Shown here: positions 46,355 through 57,340 of the stretch, in pieces
Layout of the letters: each line of letters begins with the position of its first letter
How positions within the stretch are numbered: the first letter of the stretch is position 1
From: Hericium rajendrae
Taxonomy: Eukaryota; Basidiomycota; Agaricomycetes; Russulales; Hericiaceae
Assembly (NCBI GenBank): GCA_033439255.1
Contig: CM065888.1
Span: forward strand, 620,001 to 684,000
Length of the DNA stretch: 64,000 nucleotides
Direction of reading: 5' to 3'
The notes under the pieces: model-generated
The model's input: only the letters and a program-made list of their open reading frames with translations
What the model was told of the DNA's origin: nothing
Databases searched by the model: none
Translations under genes and position numbers: made by a program

Positions 46355-49300
46355 TCAGGCCTTTTTGGCTTTTCTCTCTTTCCGCTTCCTCCCAATGAGA
46401 GATTTTACCTTGTCAAATGGCTTGACAGACTCCGATTTCACCCGAGGACTCTTCTCCTTCGCATTGTCTTCAGAAACCCGCCGCTTCTTGGGAGACGGCG
46501 TCTCATCCTGCTCCTCTGCTTTGGGTAATGCCAGTTTCTCTCGTGGCTTCTTTTCACCGGGATTCTATGAATCAAAGGGCATTCAAGATTTCTTCAAGAA
46601 GCTGAGAGACTCCTACTCACCGCTACTGACTTTCCATCGCGCTGGTGTGCCGCCCGCCTCTGCACGACCTGCACATTCTCAATCGAGAACTCCACAATCA
46701 GCACGCCCTTCGCCTTCTTCCCCCAACTTTCCAGCTCATCGCTCATCCTCTTGATCCTCGCGGCAGAATCATCCGACTTGTTCTTCCGCTCCTCCTTGAT
46801 CAGATCCTCCAGCTCTGCCTTCCGCCACTCCTCGAACAATGCCCCCACAGCAGGGTTATTGTTCGCCCACCGCAAGACGCGCAGCGCATCCGCATGCGTA
46901 TGCAGCTCCAGGAAACCGTAGCCCCGACTCCGGCCCTTGCCCGTGACAGCGTCGACGCGGTCCTGCTGCCGCACGATCTTCGCTTGCTTCACTCCAGTAT
47001 TCCGCCCGGGCTTCTTATAGCCTTTACCAGCTTTGTCGGTCGACTTCTCCTTCTCCTTCTCTTGGCCATCGCCCTCGGGCTCCGTTGGCATTGTCTTCTC
47101 ATCCTCAGTGAGGTCCTGCCGCTGCTTGGCTTTGACCTCGCTGTCGAAGGTCCGCATCGCGTGGATGGCAAGGCGCTTGAGCATGCGCTCGGAGACGAAG
47201 AGCGGGATCTGGCGGATGCTCAGACGGGTCTTGGATACATAGAGGGCAGGGTTCGATCGCAGCAGTGTTCGCCGGGCGTTGAAGGAGTTCGTCCGCTTTT
47301 CGAGCTCTTGTGCGTTGACCGTCTCCGCGGCCGGCGTGTTCGGTAAGATCACTACAACGGATATGAATCAGGGAAGACTGTCGTATGAGGAATGGGGTAC
47401 GAACCTCCTTCACGCAGAAGATACATGTTGCGTTTGTCTGCCTTCTCGCGGGCCTTTTCTCCGGCCTCCTTGAGTTTACCAGCTTCGTCCCTGGTCACCG
47501 CACGTACAACATCCAGCGTGCGTCCATGCAGGACAAGGCTCTGGGCCGACAGGGCTGATGGATCTGGAGTGAGGAGCGACGGCATGGCAAACGGATTTTT
47601 CTTAGGCTGCAGCAACCAGTTAAGAACAATAGACTCTAGAAATAGAATACACATACCATGTCACTCTGCCCGCCCATCTCTGCGCGTAGAATGTCGCTCT
47701 GCTCCACAGCCTTGTCTGCGTCTGCTAGATTCCAGAAGCAGACGAATCCTGTACCTCGAGAACGCCCCATCTCTTGATCCATCGTGATACGTGCATATCG
47801 CAATGGACCAAAGGCACGAAATCTGGTATTTGCCGTTAGTAGTGGCGCAAACATGGCAAGACGGATGAGAGAATCGAACTCACAATGTCCGTAGCTCATC
47901 GTCCGTAGCTGAGAAGGGAATATTCCTAATGAAAAGGGTCGTACCAGTTTCGGGAGGTGGAAGCTGGGGTTTTGTGGGTTCTTCGTCATCGCTACGGTCA
48001 TCCGTTACGTCGGAGCCTTCCTCGTCGTTGTCGGAACCTTCGTGCACGCCCAGTGCTTCCTCATCGGATTCCTCACTCTCGCTGTCATCGGAACCCTCCT
48101 CAGAGTCACTGCCTTCTTCCTCCTCCGCTTTTTTCTTCTCTTCCTCCCACCGCTCCTTGCTCAATGCCCAATCAACCGCAATGACCCGCTCAGCACTTTT
48201 CGTTGTCACCGGCGCGTCTTCTCCTTCCTCTTCCTCGTTCTCCTTTGCATCACCCGCCTCGTCCGCCTTCATCTTCTTTTTTTCTTCCCGCCTCTCCTTT
48301 TTCTTCTTCTGCTTGTCCTGCACAAGACTCGCCGCGAATCCGGCCCGCACCTTCGTCCCATTACACTCTTCCATCGCCTTTTCCGCCTCTTTCTTGCTCC
48401 ACATCCACACAAATGCGAACCCCTTCCCTCTAGTCGCCGGAATCACACCGTCTTCCATCTTCACGTCGCCATCGTCATCCTTCTCCTCGACTTTTTGTGG
48501 TATCGTGATTGAGTAGACAGGGCCATACGGAAGGAAAAGCGCGCGCAGGTCCTGTTCTGTGATGTCGAACGGTAGATTACGCACGATGAGACGGCTTGCG
48601 CGGCTTGGCGCTGGGCCTGATGTCTTTGCGGTGGCGTTTGCAGTCGGACGGAGAGCTTTGGCAACGTGGTCAAGTCGCTTTTTGAGTGTGACAGAGAGGA
48701 GAGAGCCCTTGAAGACATGTGCATGAAGTTTGGAAACGGCCTCTTGCGCGTTCGCTGGTGTAGCAAAGAGCACATGGGCTGCACGAACCGAATAATTCGT
48801 CAATAAATATAGTGACCCAGTTTCCTGAAAGTTGCGCACCTGTACTGGGATCCTCGATCCCATCGGCTGACTTGAGAGGCCAGTCGACATTCTCGGCACC
48901 TTCAGACTTTCGCACCTTTTTCCAAAGCGTCTTCGAGTCGATGCCAGACGGCAGTCCAGAGATGATCACGGTTCGTATCGCCAGAGGGTCTTTCGGACCA
49001 GCCGCTGAAGCAGTCTTCGGATGCGGTTTGCGTGTCTCGGTCTTCTCCACTTTCACCGACGAATCCTTCGATCCTTTTTCTTGTTTCTATTGCTGTCATG
49101 AGCGTGCTGGTCCATGGCTACATTGGAAGTAACGACATACCTTGTCCGCCCAGTTCACTCTCAGATTTCTGCCGTTAATGGCAATGCCCTCCTTTGAAAT
49201 TTGATCAAATGCAGTCTCCGCATCCTCGCGAATAGCAAACGCGACATAGCCCACACCCTTGGACACGCCAGTGCCTTGTTCCTGAACTACGAATGCAGAC

Positions 49301-49492
49301 CTTACGGGCGCGATATCGGAGAAGAGAGTCTGGAGGTCGACCGAGGTCGCATTGTAAGGTAGATTGGAGACGAATAATGTGGACCTGTAGGGGTTTTGTT
49401 AGCTCATGAAGCAAAGATTCTTCCGTTACACACCCATGAGATCCCTCAGCGTCTGGCTCGTCCCTAATCTTCCGTTTCCCAAGTGCTGACAT
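46355..49492 (-). CDS. NOP4: Nop4/RBM28-like nucleolar RNA-binding protein
   Basis: Eight exons on the reverse strand (49492-49434, 49384-49141, 49086-48840, 48778-47884, 47822-47657, 47606-47405, 47351-46621, 46564-46355) give 917 aa. RRM-type RNA-binding domains appear in order: STLFVSNLPY (about residue 20), VIISGLPSGI (about 130), RLIVRNLPFDI (about 240), TTLFIRNIPFSA (about 470) and a divergent last one at RLSIRQIPLF..GYGFLELHTHADALRVLRWANNNP (about 650-780). A long acidic/Ser stretch (EESDEEALGVHEGSDNDEE) lies between the third and fourth. The C-terminus is very basic (IGRKRKERKAKKA), fitting nucleolar targeting. Nop4 is needed for 60S ribosomal subunit assembly in yeast; that role is carried over by homology. 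Confidence 0.9.
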
Positions 49493-50047
49493 CGGATAAG
49501 TTTGTCTTTAGATGTCACCCCAAAAAGAAACGCCTCCAACAAGTAGAATCCCCCGAGATGGAGTGCGGGGACAGCAATTAACGCGTATGCCGGAGCAGGT
49601 GCAGAACATTGGCAAAATCTCGACGAAGGCCGCCTCGCACGTGATCAATGTTCTCTATCTGATAAGATAATGAATTGCATGGTCTTCTAGCTTATGCATC
49701 CGGACCAATGGATTCTTGGTGAAATGTCTACAGGCTGTCAGACACGACGATCCTGAGGCACGATGGTTGAGTCCAGTGTCTATTCTGCCCCCTGGAGACT
49801 AGACAGGCTCTGAAAAATCAATTCTGTATATCATGACGCACGACACAAACGAATATTCGGGAGGTATAGTATATTTACAAAAATCATTCCGACGGAGGAT
49901 CCAAATCTAAAGCGGTACGGTACATATGAATCGTCGATGAGGGTTATACTGGCACACAGACATTCTGAGGACATAATAAGAATACATACATGGCGAGCAC
50001 CTGCGACCAACTGTGGCATGTGAGGTGCGAAGCTCAACCCAGGGTGA
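49493..50047. other. Intergenic
   Basis: Promoter side of the NOP4-like gene and 3' flank of the methyltransferase. Nothing else is recognisable. Confidence 0.45.
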
Positions 50048-52222
50048 CTACGCATCCGAGGAAGAATCAGTTACATGGCCGTGCTCGACTCCGGGACCGC
50101 CTCCGTTCCGATGCCCATTGCCGTTCAGAGATTTCTTCTCATGGAGAGCGCCATTGCCGTTGGAAACGCCATTGCCGTTGGAAATGCCGTTGGGAACACC
50201 ATTGCCTTTGAGAACGCCATGGACATTGATAGTGTCATTCCCATTGTGGGCGACGTGACCATTGGTATGTGTGCCGTTTGTGGTCGCGGCACCGTTTACG
50301 CCCAAGGTTCCATTGAACTCGAATCCGGGCACTGGCTCGCACTCGATAGCAGAGATCATTCCTCGCAGACTATGGATTTTGACCAGCCTCAAGCCCGCCT
50401 TGCTGATCAAGGCAGACCATTCGCTCTATGCCATCTTTTAGGTTTTGCACGTCACAGGAAATGGTTGCGGTCCTCACCATCGAACGTTCCAGCGCATTGA
50501 AAACTCCGAGCATGTGGACCCCAAGGGCCAATGACATCTTCGCGTTGACGCCGAAGTTTTCAGGTATGTACGCCGGCGCCGTTAACGGACGATGCTCGGT
50601 CGAGTCTACTAGGTCATCTAGTGTGACTTCAAGTTCCGGCCCTGATGCTGATACAGTGCAAGGAGAGGAAATGACTTCGATGATGACCAGCTTGGACTTT
50701 GATGGCGTCAGTCAAAGCTCATTGAAAAATGGCCAGGAGCACTTACTGAAGGCGGAGCAACACGGGCAATGTTACTCAAAATATTGACCTGTGAGCCATG
50801 TGAGTTGATGTGATACGAGAAGTTCATCACCGCAGGAAAAGATACATACACAAGCGTGATCAGGCCAGTCGTGTCTGCATTGGGGATCAGCTTGGCTTCG
50901 GCGTAATATCGGGAAGGTACGCACAAGATGTACCGCAGAAGATAGACATGATCTTCACCGAAGCGAGGTTGCACTTCAAAAAAGTTATGGGGCTCGGTCG
51001 CGATGCGGCCGGAATGGAAAGCGTCTGGATCCCGTCGCTCGATGTTCTTGTTGGCAATAGGCATCACCTCTGGCAAATCTTGGACGTAAAACTTGCTCTC
51101 AGGAAGGCTATTTTCCAGAAATTGAAGTGATTGAGAACGCATGTCGCCAAGAGGAAACCCTACTCACATTTCTGCCAGAGACACAGACAGATTTCCCTGT
51201 CCACCGCCGCAGTCCACGAATGTTCGCGAGCTGAACTTCTGCCAAGGGAAGTCGTTGATAATTGCGGAATGATAGGCATCGCCCAACGACTGAACGTAAG
51301 AGCTCAATACCCCGTTCTCGACTTGGACGCGATCGTTGCTCACCTGAACAGAGCTAGCCCATTGCGTCAGCTCTTCAGGGCGTTCTTTCATCCACGCAAA
51401 CAGCGAAAGAGAAGTGTCATTGCCGAGTTGGAACGCAGTCTGGTCAGGTCGACGCGAGTACTTCCACTCCGGATGGGTAATCTGCGGCAACAAAGAGGTC
51501 GCGACTTTCGGCTTGCCAGGGGTCCTGAGAATCCATATGAGTTTGGGAGCCAAGCACAGCGTGTGAAGCACAAGGCGCACATGATCCATTTTCGACCATT
51601 GTTTCCTTTCCTGAGCTCCAGAGCAGATCGCGTGAGTGCGAACACGCCTTCGCTCGTCTCATTCAGCCATCCTTGCGCGGCCAGGTAACGAAGCATCGGA
51701 GTTAGTTTGACCGCATCGAGGTCGAGCTCTTCCTGGAGATCCCGAACGTGGAGGCCTTCAGGTGGGTTCGCTCTATTGGCCAGCCTGTCTAGAATCCCGG
51801 TCTTCACAAGTATGTCCAGGCAGGCCGTGTCGTATACCGCGCATGATTGTTCGACGACCTTCTCATATGGCCTCTGCAGCAGATGCTTCAGTTGTCCCTG
51901 TGAAGATTACATGTCAATGGAACCTGACGGTGAAAAATATACAGCATACGACTGTAGCTATGGTCGTCGGTGAAATCGGAGTCAGTAGGAAACCTCGTGA
52001 TCAAAAGGTCAGTAACGTACCTAGTGCCAATCTGCGTGCTTCATACAGTCTGGGCGGACAGACAAAGGTGGGATCGTCGAGAGGATGAGGCTGCGAAGCG
52101 AAGTTCGAAAGCTCCGGTAGTTTGTGCCTCCTGATCTCGTCGCGTACTGCATTCAAGGATTGGTTGAGGGTATGCTGGAGAGCGTCTAGCTCCTGGAGCT
52201 GCTGAAGAGAAGTCGTCGCCAT
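50048..52222 (-). CDS. SAM-dependent O-methyltransferase with Asn-Gly-rich tail
   Basis: Reverse-strand gene. The first exon is 52222-52021 and the third starts at 51,897. A 5-nt exon (51957-51953) between them makes the frame close and gives two introns of normal size instead of one of about 120 nt. Later junctions keep frame through PKVATSLLPQIT, the SAM-binding FVDCGGGQGNLSVSLAE, VQDLPEV, LRYILHDWPDHAC and KLVIIEVI. The His-Asp-Trp-Pro stretch carries the catalytic His expected for plant/fungal-type O-methyltransferases. The C-terminal ~85 residues beyond the fold consist of NG/NGN repeats (NGNGVSNGNG and similar), probably disordered. Substrate unknown. It is a different subfamily from the 1,054-aa enzyme at 15.7 kb. 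Confidence 0.85.
50060..50300 (-). repeat. Degenerate CCATTGCCGTTGGAAA-type repeat coding for Asn-Gly
   Basis: On the forward strand CCATTGCCGTTGGAAA-like units recur between about 50,118 and 50,218; on the coding strand they give the NGNG-rich tail of the O-methyltransferase. The repeat stays in frame. Confidence 0.6.
51953..51957 (-). other. Candidate 5-nt microexon of the O-methyltransferase
   Basis: CTACA on the reverse strand, between a CATAG acceptor and a GTCGTA donor. Exon 1 (202 nt) plus 5 nt is 207 nt, which puts GGA-CAA-CTG of the next exon in frame; joining without it hits a stop within a few codons. Confidence 0.5.
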
Positions 52223-54905
52223 AGTTGGGATCCAAGCGTTCGAAAGATATGTGCGTTCTGCGTGAGATTTATACAGGTGGAAGCGCCGTTCAAAACTTGC
52301 ATCGGACTAACTATCTGCGCCGGTTGATGCCTATGATGCCACAGCAGGATCTGTCTATCTCCGTGACGAGGCAGAAAGCCAGGCTCTCGGACGGAAAGCC
52401 CGGGTGTCGCCCGTTTCGGTCCATCAATCATTCTTGACGAGATTTTAGAATCAGAAGTCCATACACATGCAGGTGATACTTACTTCCAATGCGGGAGTTG
52501 CTCTTGAGCGCCTCCGGGCTCACCGAGCTTCGCATGACACAAGAGGCATAAGATTCGATGATTGATGGCGACTTCTGCGTATGTGAATACGAGATCTTGA
52601 GAGGATTCGACCGTAGCTGGCCTTGAACAATCTGTAGAAATTGAGGAAGTACATACCCACGTGCACAGTGGGCACATTTATTTAGATTTCACTCCTGTCC
52701 GTCGTCAGGCACTGCCCAAATGTTCAACGGAGGCAGTACGGCGTCATGAAACATCGTGATCTGCTCCTCTTTGCTCCTCCCTCGCGCGTCTGAGGATCGT
52801 ATTGAGTCCGACGGATCCGGGGTGCTGTATGTTCGTATTCCTTTTGTGACGGAACAATCGGCATATGTAGATGCGCTCCGAGCGAACGTCGCCGAGGCGT
52901 GCAGATAATGTTTCAGACAAGCTTCAATTCAAATAAATTTCTGGAAATACACATGCGCGGACGTTGGTGGATTCCGGCACTTACCCTGGAGGCAGAATAT
53001 GTGGATACCCCGTACGACCATCAGCTGAGACCTCGTTTGATCCCATTCGGCAGTTGACCTGCGGTCAGATGAAATCTGTAGTTCGATAATATCAGTTAAG
53101 AGGAGATTCTGATTGAAGATGGGTGGCGACCGCACCATACATGAAATGAGGCCTGGGTAGCTTATTACAATCTGGAAAGATACGTCTTCCCCATCTGCGC
53201 GATAATCAGGCGATCAAGAAGCAGCGTTCAACGTCACAGACATGTCAAGAGTCCACAAGGATAGCAGGTGACGATTCGTTGTCACAATGTTTTCGTGGTT
53301 GAAAACGTTGAAACGTTGAATGTTGAAAGCTGGGAGGCGCCGACGCCACGACGAATATTTTGTGGCTTGCAAGTTGCCGAATTCGAAAGCCGAGGTGGAC
53401 CAGGCTAGCGTAGCTACAACTTCAATCATCTCAGGCATCTCACTGACTGGAATGAGATACGAGGACATGGTTCGCGCGGTAAACAGTCTTTTTTGGTTCT
53501 AAGACGACTGATGAAGTACGTCCGACTCTCCGAATCGGGACAAGGCATCAAGATACAGCTTCAACGACCCTGGCCGAGCCACTCGAGGGCGTTTGAGAGC
53601 GCCACTGCATGTAGACAAGGTATCGCGGTGCCCATATTCGTCGCTCGGTAGTATTGCGTTGCAGGTTGGATAAGCGGATATCAAATGTAAGCCTCATTGC
53701 ATGTGCACATCTATGGATCATTCGACAGACATGCCAGCGCAGCAGCTAATTGGTTTGTGAACACCCATGCAGTATACGAGTTGAGCAACTCCAAGGGAAT
53801 AAGCAATACAGAATCAGATTCCCAAGCAACCGCACCATCTAACGGCACGTTATGTGCCTGTCTTTGCGGCTTTTCTAATAGTACTTACCATACCTTCAAC
53901 GCATGCGACACAGCGGATGCGAGGACTGCCTGAAGGGGTTCATCTATTCGTGTGCGGTCCCGTCTCATCGCACAAGTGCGGACTTCTCCCATCATGGCAT
54001 GTGGGGATAAGTATTTTCCGCAGACCTTCGGCGCATATAGCGACAAGGTATGTCAGCCGTGTGGTTATTCTCAAGGACCCTATGCTTATGCCGTGGGCGA
54101 CCTTAGCAAATATTCTCAGCATCTGTCTCAAGATGTGCCCAATCGCGTTTGTTCGATCATCGATTCACATGCGAGGTTCACTCTTACCAGGTCTGTCCAC
54201 TCCTGATCCAGCTTTCTCGCCGCCGGCTCGGGAGGCCGCAGGTCCGCATGCCTTATTGGCCCAATGTGAGATCCTGCCATTTTTATCATTGTATTGATGC
54301 CAGTCTGTTCTCGCCTTTCTGATATCATAACATAGGAAACAGAAGCGAATCAGCAAAGATCGGCGATGCCACTTCCTATTGGAAATCGCAACATCCTTGT
54401 TCTCTGCGAAGGCTTCTTGGAGACGGAAGTCTCTATATGACTGCTCCCTGTTACGATCTATTCTCAGCCGGCTCGGGACTACAGCAGGCCCGTGGATGAG
54501 GTTACAATCGCGGACAGGCTGGTCCCTCAATGTCAACTGTGCGGTGTTCTCGTTCTACCATCGCATAGCACTTGCAAGAATGTTGAACATTATGTTGGTA
54601 TCATTTGTTCAATGTTGACGTAGACCGCTGCATCATTTGATCTTGGGATCAGAAAGCGCGCCGGACTTGGTCGACTTGGCCCTCAAACCTAGAAGCCAAT
54701 GCAAGTACGCTCTGCTATTGGCTGTCGCGACATCTTACCTCCCTTCAAACCCCCGTATGGGATTTCTTTGAGCCGACACGGCCAGGTATGGACCGAAAGT
54801 CTCTCAAGTATGCCACAGAAGATGGATGGTTAACCCTTCACAGGCACTGAAACCAATGGCCTATTATTACGTGCGAACCGTTCACCGGGATTTCCGACGT
54901 GAAAC
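52223..54905. other. 2.7-kb region without a recognised gene
   Basis: Several short open frames exist on the reverse strand (for example 53,214-53,468 and 54,165-54,536), but none shows a known domain or splices to its neighbours in a protein-like way. Decayed coding sequence is possible. Confidence 0.4.
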
Positions 54906-56360
54906 AGGGACATCACCATCCATCATTACAATCGCCAGGTCTGCTTCCTTCGTGATGTCTTCAAATGTCGACGCGCATATCGACAGTCACGATTGTCGAA
55001 TGGCACAATACTTTCGAGGAACACAATCTGCTTTTTTGAAAGCTCAATATCAAGCGCCTCGAGGTTGGACATGAGGTGCTCGATCTTGTGGTCGCCGAGG
55101 ATGAGGGACATGTTCGTCTAGTCTCCGTTGCGACCTACACAGAAGATAGTCGTTCTAAAGTTTGTCGTCTTCTGCATCATCCATGCAATTGCCACTGCGA
55201 AATCGATGTGCCACAGAACAGATCCGATGCAATCATGGAGAAGCTGCCATACTGGCCTGAATTCACTTCGCGCTGAGCTCCTTGGCGACCTGCTCGAAAG
55301 CGCGGCTCGTCATGTGCTCCGTCTGGTTGAGCTCCTACGGCGAGTCCATTTCTATTTCGCGGTCCTGCTCGTCTGTTCGGGGTCGTTTCTCCTCCGCTTT
55401 GTCTGCGCGGATCTGACCGCTCGCGAGAACGTCTAAAGATGCCAGCGCGAGCCCTGCTTTTTAATCCCTTCCGTGACAATTTAAAAGGTGAGAAAAACAC
55501 TTTCACCTTCGGCGCAAGCCGTAGTTATAATATCACGCTCGAAGCATCGAGACAGGATATCTCACTGACCTTGGTAGACACAGAAATGCGTTTCGCCATG
55601 GTCGCGGGCATATCTGAAATATTCTAGATTGGTCCGTATGTTGAGACGCTTTTGACGTTGTATGCAAAATGTCGAAAACGACTCAAAAGGTATGGAACCT
55701 TTCCTGACAAGATGAGGATATGCGGGCCATCCATAATTTCCTCGGCCTTGGCCTGCCAGTCCCACCAGTGCGCGTACAATATGGCGATATGGTTTCTTCG
55801 GACTTCCTTCAACGATGCGTACACATACATTGGCGTGTTTTGCCTGTTATCGCCGCCAAGCTGACACGCTGGTGGACGGAGAGATTAACCTGCTTGTAGA
55901 ACGGCAGGTAAGCATTTGTCCAAGTCATGCCAGAAATTTAATAACGTTCGTAGCGTTAATAATTTGGTCGCAATTGCCAATTGCCGCCTTTCTTCATCCA
56001 CTCGCCGATGAACATCTCGTACGTCTCGTCTTGTCCTGGCTGGAAACACAAAGCATTCTAATTAGAGTACCTTCTCAAATAGGACGCGCAGGACTCACTA
56101 GTTGCAGTGAATGTCGATGATATTTCTGCCAGCCCTAAATTACGCGTCATGAGCTCGAAGCTCTGTTCCTTGTCCATGGAGCCCGTCCAAGCCCATTTGT
56201 CGCCGAGGGACATCGCGCTGAGCTGGATCGGCAGGACGCGCACGCCTGCATAAGATGCGAAGGAGCGGTAGAACTGGGCGGGGTCGGCAGCCTGGGGACG
56301 TGTGCAAGAACAGAGGTCGTGGTGATAAAGGATTTGAAGACGGCGAACTAAAGAAGTCCC
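54906..56360 (-). pseudogene. Decayed aldo/keto reductase
   Basis: Reverse-strand remnant of an aryl-alcohol-type AKR. In order one can read GVRVLPIQLSAMSLGDKW, a frame-shifted counterpart of GGNFIDT, MFIGEWMKKGG, IAILYAHWWDWQ (catalytic His kept), HFCVYQGQ, an AIAWMMQKT segment and LILGDHKIEHLMSNLEALDI. The pieces lie in different frames, with stops between them, part of the central exon is missing, and the spacing no longer matches introns. It is far more diverged than the two intact AKRs at 36-41 kb, so it is not a recent copy of either. The stretch upstream to 57,340 has no gene. Confidence 0.75.
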
Positions 56361-57340
56361 GAGAGTGTCAATGACCTGAATACTGGATGTATGCGCCTTA
56401 TACACCTCTGAGCCCTATTGAAGAAGATGAATACTTACTTGGTGCAGTCGTGTACATAGTGTACAGCGCGCATGTATGCAGCCACGTACTTGACAGCGCT
56501 GACTTCCGTCGGCGAGCAAGGCGGTCAGTGCTTTTCCCTGAGAGACATCTGGAAACACTTTTTGACGGATTAGTGATGACGCCAATTTGTATAGGAATGG
56601 CCATGGGGCAGCCACAATCAGCTGCGAATACGAAGGTTCGATTTACATGAGCTCTTCAGGATTCCTACCCTGAGGGACCACATCCTTGAGACTTATAATC
56701 CCGACTGACATCACCGAAACCAGGGACAATTGCGTCCGCCGACAAGAAATGCAAGAAAGCCGGATGCGAACACTGAGCAGCACATTCCGTAGTGTAGTGT
56801 GTGAGACCAGCGAGATGCCGGCCCATTCTGCTGAAATGTTGTCATGTCAACCTACCACGGTCGGCCGTCTTCAACTTCCAAGCACAATTCACTCTAGGTT
56901 GTGCTCCCCGCTTTCAAGATCATAAACTCCTGGATTTAATCACATCAGACAAATCAAAGATAGCACACACCACGTCAGGCTCGACAGACTTTGCTCGTAA
57001 AAAAGCTGGAAGACAAGTTTGATGGAAGCATGCTTTGCATCCTCTGTGCTGTCAAAAAAGTGGCGTAAACTGTCGCAGCAAGATATGCGCAGGCACCGAG
57101 AACGAGGAGATTACGATCGACGATAGCGACGACGACGTTTGACAGTGAGCTTGTCGAAGCCGCGACCTGCCGCGACCCCGATGAATCCGCTGACGTAAAC
57201 ATGCCTCGAACTGCCACAAGCGCCCACATTGTTGTCCTCAGTTCTCCGTGATCGCGAACGGCCATCCTGCGGTTCAGCAAATTGCACCGTGCTGTAGCTC
57301 TGCAGTTCTACTCTCATTTTCTGTCTATAGAGAGCGGGCC
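56361..57340. other. Intergenic
   Basis: Separates the AKR pseudogene from the chromo-like gene. No gene or repeat is recognised. Confidence 0.4.

Noticed and set aside
48042-48516. Forward open frames rich in Leu/Pro/Ser opposite the NOP4-like gene
   Set aside because: They are antisense shadows of its Glu/Lys-rich acidic and basic segments.
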